From the NCBI GenBank assembly GCA_002412775.1, contig DHVT01000008.1, forward strand, positions 1 through 64,000: a stretch of 64,000 nt of DNA, in the 5' to 3' direction. Source of the DNA: Firmicutes bacterium UBA5201 (GTDB lineage Bacteria; Bacillota; Clostridia; Peptostreptococcales; Acidaminobacteraceae). Under the pieces are notes generated by a model, which saw only the letters and a program-made list of their open reading frames with translations, made no database searches and was not told the DNA's origin. Below, piece by piece: positions 17,125 through 24,966 of the stretch. How positions within the stretch are numbered: the first letter of the stretch is position 1; every line of letters begins with the position of its first letter. The translations under genes and the position numbers were made by a program.

Positions 17125-18462
17125 TTAAGGTTCCATGTTGATGTATGGAGCGGGTGTCAGATCGGTTGACAATTCAGCATTGGATGGGACATTGCCTTCC
17201 ACGGTGATTTTAATGCGATTGACTTCCGGTATGGAAGTGAAAGAGTATACAAGACTGTCAATCAGCAATTTGTATTCAGCCGATTCGGTACTGGTGAATG
17301 TCTCGAATGCATCGTTGAAATTCAAAGTCAACAAGTCGCCTTCAATACTGTAATCAATAATTTCAATATAGGGTGGAACGAGTTGGATCCAATCCTCAGC
17401 ATAAGTGATTTTGGTATCGGAGAACTTGAGTACGTTCCAAAGCATTTCAATCTGATCGTCCACTCGACTTTCTGGTCCCATATCGATCGTGAGAGGCATC
17501 AAAAATGCAAATTCCGAATCCGAGTTATAACCGACATATCCGGTCAATGTATTGTCATAAGTGTAGGATTTTGCCAAATCCACATCGCCGAAAGTACCGG
17601 TGTTGTTGTCATTGACAAGAAAGTTGACATCTGAGATGAAGCCCATGGACAACATTGATTTTGCGATTGCTTCCGTGATGATGGAAAATTTGTCTTCAAA
17701 ACCAGTAAGACTTTGACTGTAAAGATATACATTCGCTATGCCATTTGAGATTCTTATGTTCGGAGAATGTGGGATGATCTGTGTGCCTTCAATGAGCCCC
17801 AGACCAGGTTTGGATCCGTTTGCCAACTGGGTGTATAAACTTCTCCATCTGTTGTCGGGGATGGACACGAATCTTGTGACGGGCACCAACATGTCATAAT
17901 CAGGAGTCGGGAAGTAGAGCGTCATGCCCATGAGTCTGGCAGGTACAGAACGCGAAGCCCCATTGTAATTGAATCCGAAATCGTAAGTGGAGATCAGGAA
18001 CTCCAGGTCTTCACTACTTTGTGTCGGAGCGTATTCCTTGTCGGAAACAATTTCGACCCGATAATAGTCTTCAGGCAGCGAATCGAGGATTGAACCGAGG
18101 TCCACAGTATATTCATGAACAGTAGCGGGAGCTTGAGGTTGCATTTTGTTGAGCTGATCCAATGGATGACTGGAACCTTGGCTTTTATTGCCGATCAGAT
18201 TCAAAGTGTAATGACTCAGTATATTTTCCGGGAACTGGTCAGTTGAACTGTTTAGTGAAAATGAAATTTTTCCGTCAGTGATCAAATAGTCACTGATGGG
18301 TTCGATGGTTATGTTTGAAATGACTTCCACTGAGGTCTCATCTGGATTTTCGATTATGGGTTGTGACAAATTGAGTGTTAAAATATCAGTACTCAAAGGC
18401 AATGATGTGGCAAGAACGAAAATTATGAGTATGAACATGATATTTGTTGCAAATTTGAGCAT
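17125..18462 (-). CDS. GerMN-domain protein (spore germination/sporulation type)
   Basis: A 445-residue exported protein. The N-terminal hydrophobic helix (FATNIMFILIIFVLATSL) serves as signal or anchor and has no lipobox cysteine. Two GerMN-type domains fill the C-terminal half: ITEAIAKSMLSMGFISDVNF followed by LVND, and a second ending EVNRIKITVEGN. Such domains occur in GerM, needed for engulfment and germination. The start is ATG 18462 with a GGAGGCG site; the longer frame upstream has none. It is the second gene of a minus-strand unit after an unknown membrane protein. Confidence 0.7.
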   Translation of the reverse strand: MLKFATNIMFILIIFVLATSLPLSTDILTLNLSQPIIENPDETSVEVISNITIEPISDYLITDGKISFSLNSSTDQFPENILSHYTLNLIGNKSQGSSHPLDQLNKMQPQAPATVHEYTVDLGSILDSLPEDYYRVEIVSDKEYAPTQSSEDLEFLISTYDFGFNYNGASRSVPARLMGMTLYFPTPDYDMLVPVTRFVSIPDNRWRSLYTQLANGSKPGLGLIEGTQIIPHSPNIRISNGIANVYLYSQSLTGFEDKFSIITEAIAKSMLSMGFISDVNFLVNDNNTGTFGDVDLAKSYTYDNTLTGYVGYNSDSEFAFLMPLTIDMGPESRVDDQIEMLWNVLKFSDTKITYAEDWIQLVPPYIEIIDYSIEGDLLTLNFNDAFETFTSTESAEYKLLIDSLVYSFTSIPEVNRIKITVEGNVPSNAELSTDLTPAPYINMEP

Positions 18463-18494
18463 TTTAACGCCTCCTTCTAAATGAATCATCTATA

Positions 18495-19463
18495 TTATAT
18501 GACATTTTTCATTTTATTGCTATAATCCGTAATCATTTTCGCCGCCATGGATGCAATAAATCCCGATGTGCCCATTTTTCCGCCTATGCCAACGAATATA
18601 GGGCTGGAGTTGAAGAAGATAAAACCACTGAGAGCCCCAGCCAACAAGAATACCGAGTCTGGATGCAGTCTTTTTTTTGTGCTCATACCAGCGAAAGTTG
18701 CGCAATATATCGCCCCTGACAACAGACCCGCATTTTGGACCATGAGGAAATGTAGCGTCAGCTCAGCGAAAATGGCTACCAAACTCGAACTCAAAACGAT
18801 GTTTTTAAGCCATCGATCGGAGAGGTAATAGGTCAGATAAGCACCAACCGCACTCAGTGTAATCAATAAGACGGTAAATCCGGTCGAATAATCCAGATGT
18901 GTGACATCAATACCATTGTTGATGAAGTCAAAAGTGGAAGGGTAACGGACCATGAGGACAGGCAAAGCACCGAAGAACGCTGTTGTTCCAAGTTTCCCCC
19001 CAATGCCGGGAAAAGCTTCTTTGCCGAAAGAAAACAAAAGTCCCGCGATGATTGCGGCGACCAGCAAATCCAAATCCGTGAATATGTGAATCGAGGTCAT
19101 ACCGACAAAAGAACCGGTAAAGATGGCAAGGGCCGATTTTTTTAGGAACAAGCTGCCTGCGACGCCGACCAGTGCAGAGGCAAGAACGGCTGAAAGTCCG
19201 AATTTGACCAAAATAAAAGTCAGAAGTGCGCCTGCGACGAGCATGTAAAAGTCTTCAAAGATCCGATCGGTCGTCTTGACACAATCCGATTTCAAATCCA
19301 AGTGGATAAACAGTGAGGTTTGGATCAAGGTTGTCAGTGTCAGAAGCAAGAGAATGAAGACAACGACGATATGGGAAAAATAAATATGTGATGCGAACAT
19401 GACTGTTATCAGAAATAGTGATGTCATGGTGTAGATTACAGTGGATACCGTTCTAGGGCACAT
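18495..19463 (-). CDS. Unrecognised polytopic membrane protein with internal repeat
   Basis: I do not recognise this 322-residue protein. It is very hydrophobic, with roughly eight to ten predicted membrane helices. Two related segments stand out: FVGM (119-122) then PGIGGKLGTTAF (152-163), and FAGM (257-260) then VGIGGKMGTSGF (291-302), with the paired motifs about 32-34 residues apart in each copy. That is a duplicated-half architecture, as in many transporters and channels. I chose ATG 19463, preceded by GAGGTG. It is 32 bases upstream of the GerMN gene. Transport is an inference from shape only. Confidence 0.6.
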   Translation of the reverse strand: MCPRTVSTVIYTMTSLFLITVMFASHIYFSHIVVVFILLLLTLTTLIQTSLFIHLDLKSDCVKTTDRIFEDFYMLVAGALLTFILVKFGLSAVLASALVGVAGSLFLKKSALAIFTGSFVGMTSIHIFTDLDLLVAAIIAGLLFSFGKEAFPGIGGKLGTTAFFGALPVLMVRYPSTFDFINNGIDVTHLDYSTGFTVLLITLSAVGAYLTYYLSDRWLKNIVLSSSLVAIFAELTLHFLMVQNAGLLSGAIYCATFAGMSTKKRLHPDSVFLLAGALSGFIFFNSSPIFVGIGGKMGTSGFIASMAAKMITDYSNKMKNVI

Positions 19464-19598
19464 CGAACACCTCATTTGAAAATTTTTAGCATGTCCTAGT
19501 ATTATAACACAATTGTTTTTGAGATTTTATGGTTTCAAATGAAAAAATCTGATAAAATTAATAATCGGTATCTTCAGACTGAAATGCAGGAGGTCGGC

Positions 19599-20708
19599 AT
19601 GACGAAAAGCGTTAAGATATTTTTGGTTGTTATGATATCAGTAGTGATTTTGGGTGGCTTTGGATACACATCCGGAACCGAAAATCAGCCAATGGATGAG
19701 GCAAAAGAAAAATTGGAAGCCATAAGCGAGACAGAGAAGGAAACTGTTGAAGCCCTTTTCATTTTATCATCTGAAATCGAATTGTTGAACACTGAAATGG
19801 CCAAACTTCAGTTGGATATCGAACAATTGAACCTGGACAGTCTCCATAAGTCTGAAATGATTGAGATTGAAAATGAAAATTTCAAAAATATCCAAAAAAG
19901 TCTGATAAAAATCCTTAAACACCAACAGAGATCGGGTGTAGGTTCTTATCTGCAAATGATTTTGGGGTCCGAAAACATCAGCGACTTCCTCAATCGTCTG
20001 AATCTGATCCGTGACCTATCAAAAAACACAGTCAGATTGATGGACGAAATCGATGTGAGCAAGAACATACTGGAAAGAGAAAAAATGGAGCTGGAAGTTC
20101 TGATCAGTGAAATGGAAAACGCACAGAAAACTCTTGAAGAGACTTTGTCATCAAAACAAAAGGCCGCTGATGCCCTTGAGGCGTATTTGGATAGCCTGGA
20201 AGCGGATAAGGCATATTACCAGGAGTATCTGACCTCAATCGAAGACGTCTGGAAAAGCTTGAAACCGATGTTTTCCGAAACGGTGAAGGCATTCAACACG
20301 ATCATTGAAAAAGGTGATTTGCCGGAAGACACCATTGAGGTGAGACTTTCACTGCTCTCGGCGATTGGAACTATCCATCAGGATAAATTCAATACAATAC
20401 TTTCCTCCCGACAAGATTTGCCTGAACTGAAATTCATCTTCAAAGAAAACAGGGTCGATCTTGAGTTCCCAAGTTACAAGCTGGAACTTAAAGGCCAATT
20501 TGTGCTGATCGATCCGCAAACAGTGGAGTTTTTGGTGTTGTCAGGATCATTCTACGGTCTGCCACTCAGTGAAAGTGCCATTAAGGATTTGTTCAGCGAA
20601 GGCGACCTGAGCTTTAGACTTCAGTCGATTCTAGGTAAGAACACCATCAGGAGCATCACAATGAAAGATAAAACACTGGAGTTGTCCATCACTATAAAAC
20701 TATTTTGA
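19599..20708 (+). CDS. Exported coiled-coil protein, PcsB/CwlO N-domain-like, FtsEX partner
   Basis: A 369-residue protein with an N-terminal membrane/signal helix (VKIFLVVMISVVILGGFGY) and long coiled coils over about residues 30-230. Within the coil, GSYLQMILGSENISDFLNRL matches the conserved hinge of the PcsB/CwlO coiled-coil domain. The C-terminal 130 residues are globular but carry no NlpC/P60, LytM or CHAP hydrolase motif that I can see. ATG 19599 follows AGGAGG (19588-19593). It is 8 bases from ftsE. FtsEX controls wall hydrolases through such coiled coils (PcsB, CwlO, EnvC), so this is probably the extracytoplasmic adaptor of the FtsEX complex. Confidence 0.7.
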   Translation: MTKSVKIFLVVMISVVILGGFGYTSGTENQPMDEAKEKLEAISETEKETVEALFILSSEIELLNTEMAKLQLDIEQLNLDSLHKSEMIEIENENFKNIQKSLIKILKHQQRSGVGSYLQMILGSENISDFLNRLNLIRDLSKNTVRLMDEIDVSKNILEREKMELEVLISEMENAQKTLEETLSSKQKAADALEAYLDSLEADKAYYQEYLTSIEDVWKSLKPMFSETVKAFNTIIEKGDLPEDTIEVRLSLLSAIGTIHQDKFNTILSSRQDLPELKFIFKENRVDLEFPSYKLELKGQFVLIDPQTVEFLVLSGSFYGLPLSESAIKDLFSEGDLSFRLQSILGKNTIRSITMKDKTLELSITIKLF

Positions 20709-20716
20709 GGTGAATT

Positions 20717-21385
20717 ATGATTGTAGCAAATAATGTGGGATTGTTCTACCCCGATGGCACTGAAGCACTGAAGGCATTTGATTTTCATATCGATAAGGGT
20801 GAACTTGTGTTCATAACAGGTCCTAGTGGTTCGGGTAAGACGAGTCTGCTGAAATTGATCATGGGCATGGAGTTCCCGACTCAGGGGACGTTCAGAGTGT
20901 TGGGGGAAAACATCGAGTCCGATAACAGTGATAAAATTCAAAGGATCAGAAGGATGATGGGGCCGGTTTTTCAAGAGTTCAGATTGCTCGAGGGCAGAAC
21001 GGTCCTGGAAAATGTAATGCTAGGTATGAGGTTTCTGGATTTGCCTCTTCACGTCATAAAAAACAACGCCATGGAAAGCATCGAAAGAGTCGGTCTCGGC
21101 CATAAGTTGAAACACACGGTGGATAGACTCTCATGGGGCGAATGCCAAAGGGTCAGCATTGCCAGAGCGGTAGCGAGAAAACCGGTGTTGATCATTGCGG
21201 ATGAACCAACAGGAAATTTGGACAAAGAAAACGCCATAAATATTTTGGATTTGTTGACATCATTTACGGATACAGACACAACAGTAATCATAACCACACA
21301 TGCCACTCATTTGATTGAAGACAAGCAATGTGGAGTCTTCATTAAAATGAATGCGGGTGAAATGCTGATCGAAAGGCGGATTTAA
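20717..21385 (+). CDS. ftsE: Cell division ATP-binding protein FtsE
   Basis: ABC ATPase of 222 residues. Walker A is GPSGSGKTS, the Q-loop region is FQEFRLLEGRTVLENV, and Walker B is VLIIADEPTGNLD. The signature motif reads LSWGECQ (residues 138-144) where FtsE normally has LSGGEQQ, so Trp140 replaces a conserved glycine. Gene order coiled coil-ftsE-ftsX, with ftsX starting right after the stop, identifies it. It powers FtsX-mediated activation of cell-wall hydrolysis at the cytoplasmic face. Confidence 0.93.
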   Translation: MIVANNVGLFYPDGTEALKAFDFHIDKGELVFITGPSGSGKTSLLKLIMGMEFPTQGTFRVLGENIESDNSDKIQRIRRMMGPVFQEFRLLEGRTVLENVMLGMRFLDLPLHVIKNNAMESIERVGLGHKLKHTVDRLSWGECQRVSIARAVARKPVLIIADEPTGNLDKENAINILDLLTSFTDTDTTVIITTHATHLIEDKQCGVFIKMNAGEMLIERRI

Positions 21386-22276
21386 ATGTCGAAATTCATA
21401 AAAAACAGTGGTTATTTTTTAAGGGAGATCAAAACCATTTTCATGCTGAACAAAGCTTCTTCACTGCTTTCCTTGGTGAGTCTGACCATGATATTCTTCA
21501 TATTGATGCTGACTGTCTCGGGATGGTGGATGAGCACCACGTGGATGCAGTTGATCAAGGATGAGGCCGAGATCAGCGTTTATTATGTCAGTGGATTGAA
21601 CCCGTACGCACTCGATGAACTCACTGACACTCTTGGCAAAATAGAGGGTGTCAATGCTCTGAGGCTCGTTGATGCGGAAGAGGCCTACAACGATATGGAA
21701 AAAATACTGGGCAGTGATGCGAAAGTTCTTGAATCTTTCACAGAGAATCCATTTGACCCATATTTCGAACTCAGTTTTGATTTCGAGAATCGTTCGAATA
21801 TCGTCAATGCACTGAATGGCGTCAAAAATGTGAGTTTTGTCAGGGACAATCAGGATATCCTGAACCAACTTGAGAACATTATCGATTTCATTGAAATCAT
21901 AGGTATTGTGGTAGGAATATCTGTGAGCATATCCACTTTCATTATCACATCCCACATCATCAGGGAAGGTATTCACAGCAATCGAGAGCACATAAGGACG
22001 CTGAGGTTGCTTGGAGCTCCATCGTGGTTCATCAACGTGCCATTTGTAGTCGAAGGTGTTTTGATTGCGGGTTTCTCAGCTTTTGTGGCCGGTCTTTCAT
22101 TCAATGTCTTTTCAGGAAGTCTAAGCAATGCTTTTGGAGGTACTGTTCAATTTTTACCAGTGCTCGACATGACATCGATGACTTTGATGTTGTGGGCATC
22201 CGTGACACTTTTGGCAATAGGCCTGGGTACGATAGCCAGTGCGTTTGGACTCAAGCTGGTCAGTGTAAAAAAATAA
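21386..22276 (+). CDS. ftsX: Cell division permease-like protein FtsX
   Basis: A 296-residue membrane protein with the FtsX layout: a short cytoplasmic N-terminus, one membrane helix (about residues 25-50), an extracellular domain of about 120 residues (ISVYYVSGLNPYALDEL onward), then three further helices (near 170-195, 215-240 and 255-280). The segment HIIREGIHSNREHIRTLRLL between helices is typical of FtsX. It is translationally adjacent to ftsE. It should transmit ATPase state to the upstream coiled-coil protein outside the cell. Confidence 0.93.
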   Translation: MSKFIKNSGYFLREIKTIFMLNKASSLLSLVSLTMIFFILMLTVSGWWMSTTWMQLIKDEAEISVYYVSGLNPYALDELTDTLGKIEGVNALRLVDAEEAYNDMEKILGSDAKVLESFTENPFDPYFELSFDFENRSNIVNALNGVKNVSFVRDNQDILNQLENIIDFIEIIGIVVGISVSISTFIITSHIIREGIHSNREHIRTLRLLGAPSWFINVPFVVEGVLIAGFSAFVAGLSFNVFSGSLSNAFGGTVQFLPVLDMTSMTLMLWASVTLLAIGLGTIASAFGLKLVSVKK

Positions 22277-22317
22277 ACGTTTGACCTGTGCGTTAAAGCA
22301 TGGGTCAAACGTTTTCT
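22275..22317. terminator. Terminator between ftsX and prfC
   Basis: A perfect 12-bp stem AAACGTTTGACC (22275-22286)/GGTCAAACGTTT (22303-22314) is followed by TTC and T-rich bases. It probably serves both convergent genes. Confidence 0.75.
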
Positions 22318-23921
22318 TATTTTCTGATGGAAATTTCGTGAAGAGTGATATTTTTGTTTCGATCTTCGACTTGCTTGATGGACCATTCGTTCTGGAAAAT
22401 GAGAACAGGATTCTCATCATGGTCCTCGACGAGCATGGTATCCATGGTAATGGAGAAGTTTTTAGGATCGAACTGGTCGGACTTGATCCATCTGACATGA
22501 CGATAAGGCTGGTTTTCGATGATGACATCAACGCCATATTCGTTCTTCAATCTGTACTCGAGCACCTCAAACTGAAGAATGCCTACAACACCGATGATCA
22601 ACTCTTCAACGCCGATATTCGGGCGTCTGAAGACTTGAATACTACCTTCTTCAGCCAATTGTGAGATGCCTTTGATGAACTGTTTACGTTTCATCGCATT
22701 TTTCGTGAACACTTTTGCGAAATGCTCAGGTGCGAATACTGGAATGCCGTCATAGGCGATTCTTGAGTTGTCTTCACAAAGCGTGTCGCCGATTTTGAAA
22801 ATTCCAGGATCGTGGATCCCTATAATGTCACCTGGATATGCGGTTTCCACAACAACGCGATCTTGTGCCATGAACTGTTGTGGTTGAGCAAGTCGAACTT
22901 TTTTGTTTTCTTGGACATGGTTGACTTGCATGCCCTTTTCAAATTTTCCTGAACATATTCTTAAAAAAGCGATTCGGTCTCTGTGTGTCGGATTCATATT
23001 GGCTTGAATCTTGAATATGAATCCGGTGAAATTTTCCGTGACAGGGTCGATATACCCTTGGTCACTTGATCTTGGAGTGGGCGGAGGTGTCAGCTCTATA
23101 AAGGACTTCAAGAAGGTCTCGACACCGAAATTGGTAAGTGCGCTACCGAAAAATACCGGAGTAAGTTCACCGGCGACGATTTTCTCCAAATCATAAGGAT
23201 CACCTGCGTGCTCCAATAGCTCAAGGTCGTCGATCAACTTCTGATGCAGGTCCGAACTGAGCAGCGACTTGAATTTGGGATCGTTGATATCGCCTGTTAC
23301 TGTGCCGAGTTTGGACTGCCCATGGTTGCCTTCGGTGAAGAGTTCAATTTGACCTAGTGAACGGTCATATACACCTTTGAAGTGTTTTCCCATACCGATT
23401 GGCCAGTTCATTGGATACGAACGGATTCCAAGGTTGTTCTCTATATCTTCGAGAAGTTCATATGGATCCTGACCCTCGCGATCGAGCTTGTTGATGAACG
23501 TGAAGATTGGAATGCCTCGCATTTTACATACTTTGAACAATTTTTTCGTTTGAGCCTCAACACCTTTCGAGCTGTCAACGACCATGACCGCACTGTCTGC
23601 CGCCATCAATGTACGATAGGTGTCCTCACTGAAATCCTGGTGGCCAGGTGTGTCCAAAATGTTGATGCAATAACCGCTATAATTAAATTGAAGCACACTG
23701 GAGGTCACCGAAATACCTCTTTGTTTTTCGATTTCCATCCAGTCTGATACAGCATGTTTTTGTGATTTTCTGGATTTGACTGTGCCGGCCTCACGAATGG
23801 CACCTCCATAAAGCAGCAATTTCTCTGTGAGCGTGGTCTTACCTGCATCCGGGTGAGAAATAATTGCAAAAGTTCTTCGCTTCTGCACTTCGCTTGCAAT
23901 GATTTTTTTCATTTCTGACAT
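22317..23921 (-). CDS. prfC: Peptide chain release factor 3 (RF3)
   Basis: Translational GTPase of 534 residues that recycles RF1/RF2 after termination. The G motifs are FAIISHPDAGKTTLTEKLL (G1), DTPGHQDFSEDTYRTL (G3) and NKLDREGQDP (G4); VKSRKSQKHAVSDWMEIEKQ is typical of RF3. I chose ATG 23921: AAGG on the minus strand is well spaced from it, while the ATG at 23930 sits directly on that site. It is a single-gene minus-strand unit. Confidence 0.95.
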   Translation of the reverse strand: MSEMKKIIASEVQKRRTFAIISHPDAGKTTLTEKLLLYGGAIREAGTVKSRKSQKHAVSDWMEIEKQRGISVTSSVLQFNYSGYCINILDTPGHQDFSEDTYRTLMAADSAVMVVDSSKGVEAQTKKLFKVCKMRGIPIFTFINKLDREGQDPYELLEDIENNLGIRSYPMNWPIGMGKHFKGVYDRSLGQIELFTEGNHGQSKLGTVTGDINDPKFKSLLSSDLHQKLIDDLELLEHAGDPYDLEKIVAGELTPVFFGSALTNFGVETFLKSFIELTPPPTPRSSDQGYIDPVTENFTGFIFKIQANMNPTHRDRIAFLRICSGKFEKGMQVNHVQENKKVRLAQPQQFMAQDRVVVETAYPGDIIGIHDPGIFKIGDTLCEDNSRIAYDGIPVFAPEHFAKVFTKNAMKRKQFIKGISQLAEEGSIQVFRRPNIGVEELIIGVVGILQFEVLEYRLKNEYGVDVIIENQPYRHVRWIKSDQFDPKNFSITMDTMLVEDHDENPVLIFQNEWSIKQVEDRNKNITLHEISIRK

Positions 23922-24038
23922 TTGATTCATCCTTCTATATTAATCCGATCATATGAGTTGTAAAGATACAACGACAACCCTAAAATTGTACCTTTATTTC
24001 ACACTAAAGTCAATAAATCCGGAAAATCTTAAAATAAA

Positions 24039-24047
24039 TGATATAAT
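24039..24047 (+). promoter_or_regulatory. Extended -10 promoter of the methyltransferase
   Basis: TGATATAAT (TG at 24039-24040, TATAAT at 24042-24047) lies 31 bases before the ATG at 24078, with no clear -35. Confidence 0.45.
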
Positions 24048-24077
24048 ATATAATTATAATTTATAGGTGAGGGCAAC

Positions 24078-24854
24078 ATGGAAAAAATAAACCAAAACAA
24101 AGACGCATGGAACAAAGAGAGTTATAATGCCTGGGTTTCCAGATTTGGAACTCCGGAAGCATATGCAATAAAAATCAAGAAGGACCCCGGGTATTTGATC
24201 AGAGGCCTTATAGACAATCCAACTGATTTCTCGGATATGAAAATCATGAACCTGATGGGATCAAACGGCAACAAAGCAGTTGCATTGGCGATGCTCGGAG
24301 CAAATGTCACCGTTGTCGACTATTCGGAGGGCAACGAAAGATATGCGCTTGAACTTGCGGAAGCCTGCGATGTCGGTATAAGATACGTTGTCTCAGATGT
24401 TCTGAAGATAGATATAGGCGAATTTCGGGAACAGTTTCAGTTGGTGTTCGCCGAGATGGGAATTCTGCATTACTTTTCAGATTTGATGCCGTTCTTCAAA
24501 TTGATTTATGACCTTATGACTCATGGAGGGACGGCGATCATAAAAGACTTTCATCCGATCAGCACCAAACTGATCTCTTCTAGGGGATCCACAGCCAAAG
24601 TGAGAAAACACAAAGTGGATGGAGACTATTTCAGCGAGGAACTGATTGAACATGATGTGGCTTATGGCAAATATATCGAAGGCAATGAAGTGGAAAAAGT
24701 CTTTTTAAGAAGATGGACTTTAGGTGAAATCGTGACCGCCGCGGCAGAATCCGGTCTTGTCATCACAAAACTTGAAGAGCTTCCGAACCAGTCCTCAGAA
24801 GTGTTTGATCAAGGCATACCAAAGACATTTCTATTAAAGGCAACTAAAGCGTGA
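24078..24854 (+). CDS. Class I SAM-dependent methyltransferase
   Basis: A 258-residue protein with a class I methyltransferase core: motif I region MKIMNLMGSNGNKAVALAML (near residues 53-72), acidic end of strand 2 in VTVVDYSEGN, VRYVVSDVLKI-type motif II, and FAEMGILHYFSD. The small insertion and C-terminal part do not point to a substrate. The gene has its own promoter and a GTGAGGG-type ribosome site. It is followed by the PLP-fold/GNAT fusion, which has a separate promoter. Confidence 0.75.
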   Translation: MEKINQNKDAWNKESYNAWVSRFGTPEAYAIKIKKDPGYLIRGLIDNPTDFSDMKIMNLMGSNGNKAVALAMLGANVTVVDYSEGNERYALELAEACDVGIRYVVSDVLKIDIGEFREQFQLVFAEMGILHYFSDLMPFFKLIYDLMTHGGTAIIKDFHPISTKLISSRGSTAKVRKHKVDGDYFSEELIEHDVAYGKYIEGNEVEKVFLRRWTLGEIVTAAAESGLVITKLEELPNQSSEVFDQGIPKTFLLKATKA

Positions 24855-24866
24855 ACTTTTCCGGAT

Positions 24867-24895
24867 TTGACGCTTGCGCCCAAAAATGTTATAAT
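24867..24895 (+). promoter_or_regulatory. Strong promoter of the PLP-fold/GNAT fusion gene
   Basis: TTGACG (24867-24872), a 17-base spacer and a perfect TATAAT (24890-24895). The predicted start is near 24902, giving a leader of about 65 bases. Confidence 0.7.
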
Positions 24896-24917
24896 ATGGG
24901 GAGTAGCTAACCGGTGG

Positions 24918-24950
24918 AGCATTTCAACAATTGTTGAGATGCTTTTGTTT
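24918..24950 (+). terminator. Terminator-like hairpin in the short leader
   Basis: A 13-bp arm pair (24918-24930 with 24931-24943, one G-U) folds into a stem with a tiny loop and is followed by TTTTGTTT. It lies just after the transcription start and four bases before the AAGGAG site, so it acts either as an attenuator or as a 5' stabilising hairpin. Confidence 0.5.
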
Positions 24951-24966
24951 TAGAAAGGAGCAAGAT

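Noticed and set aside
22281..22664. Plus-strand frame opposite prfC
   Set aside because: It is antisense to a firmly identified gene and has no ribosome site or family match.
24898..24950. yybP-ykoY manganese riboswitch
   Set aside because: Only the 5' GGGGAGTAG-like bases match; the leader is far too short for the aptamer.
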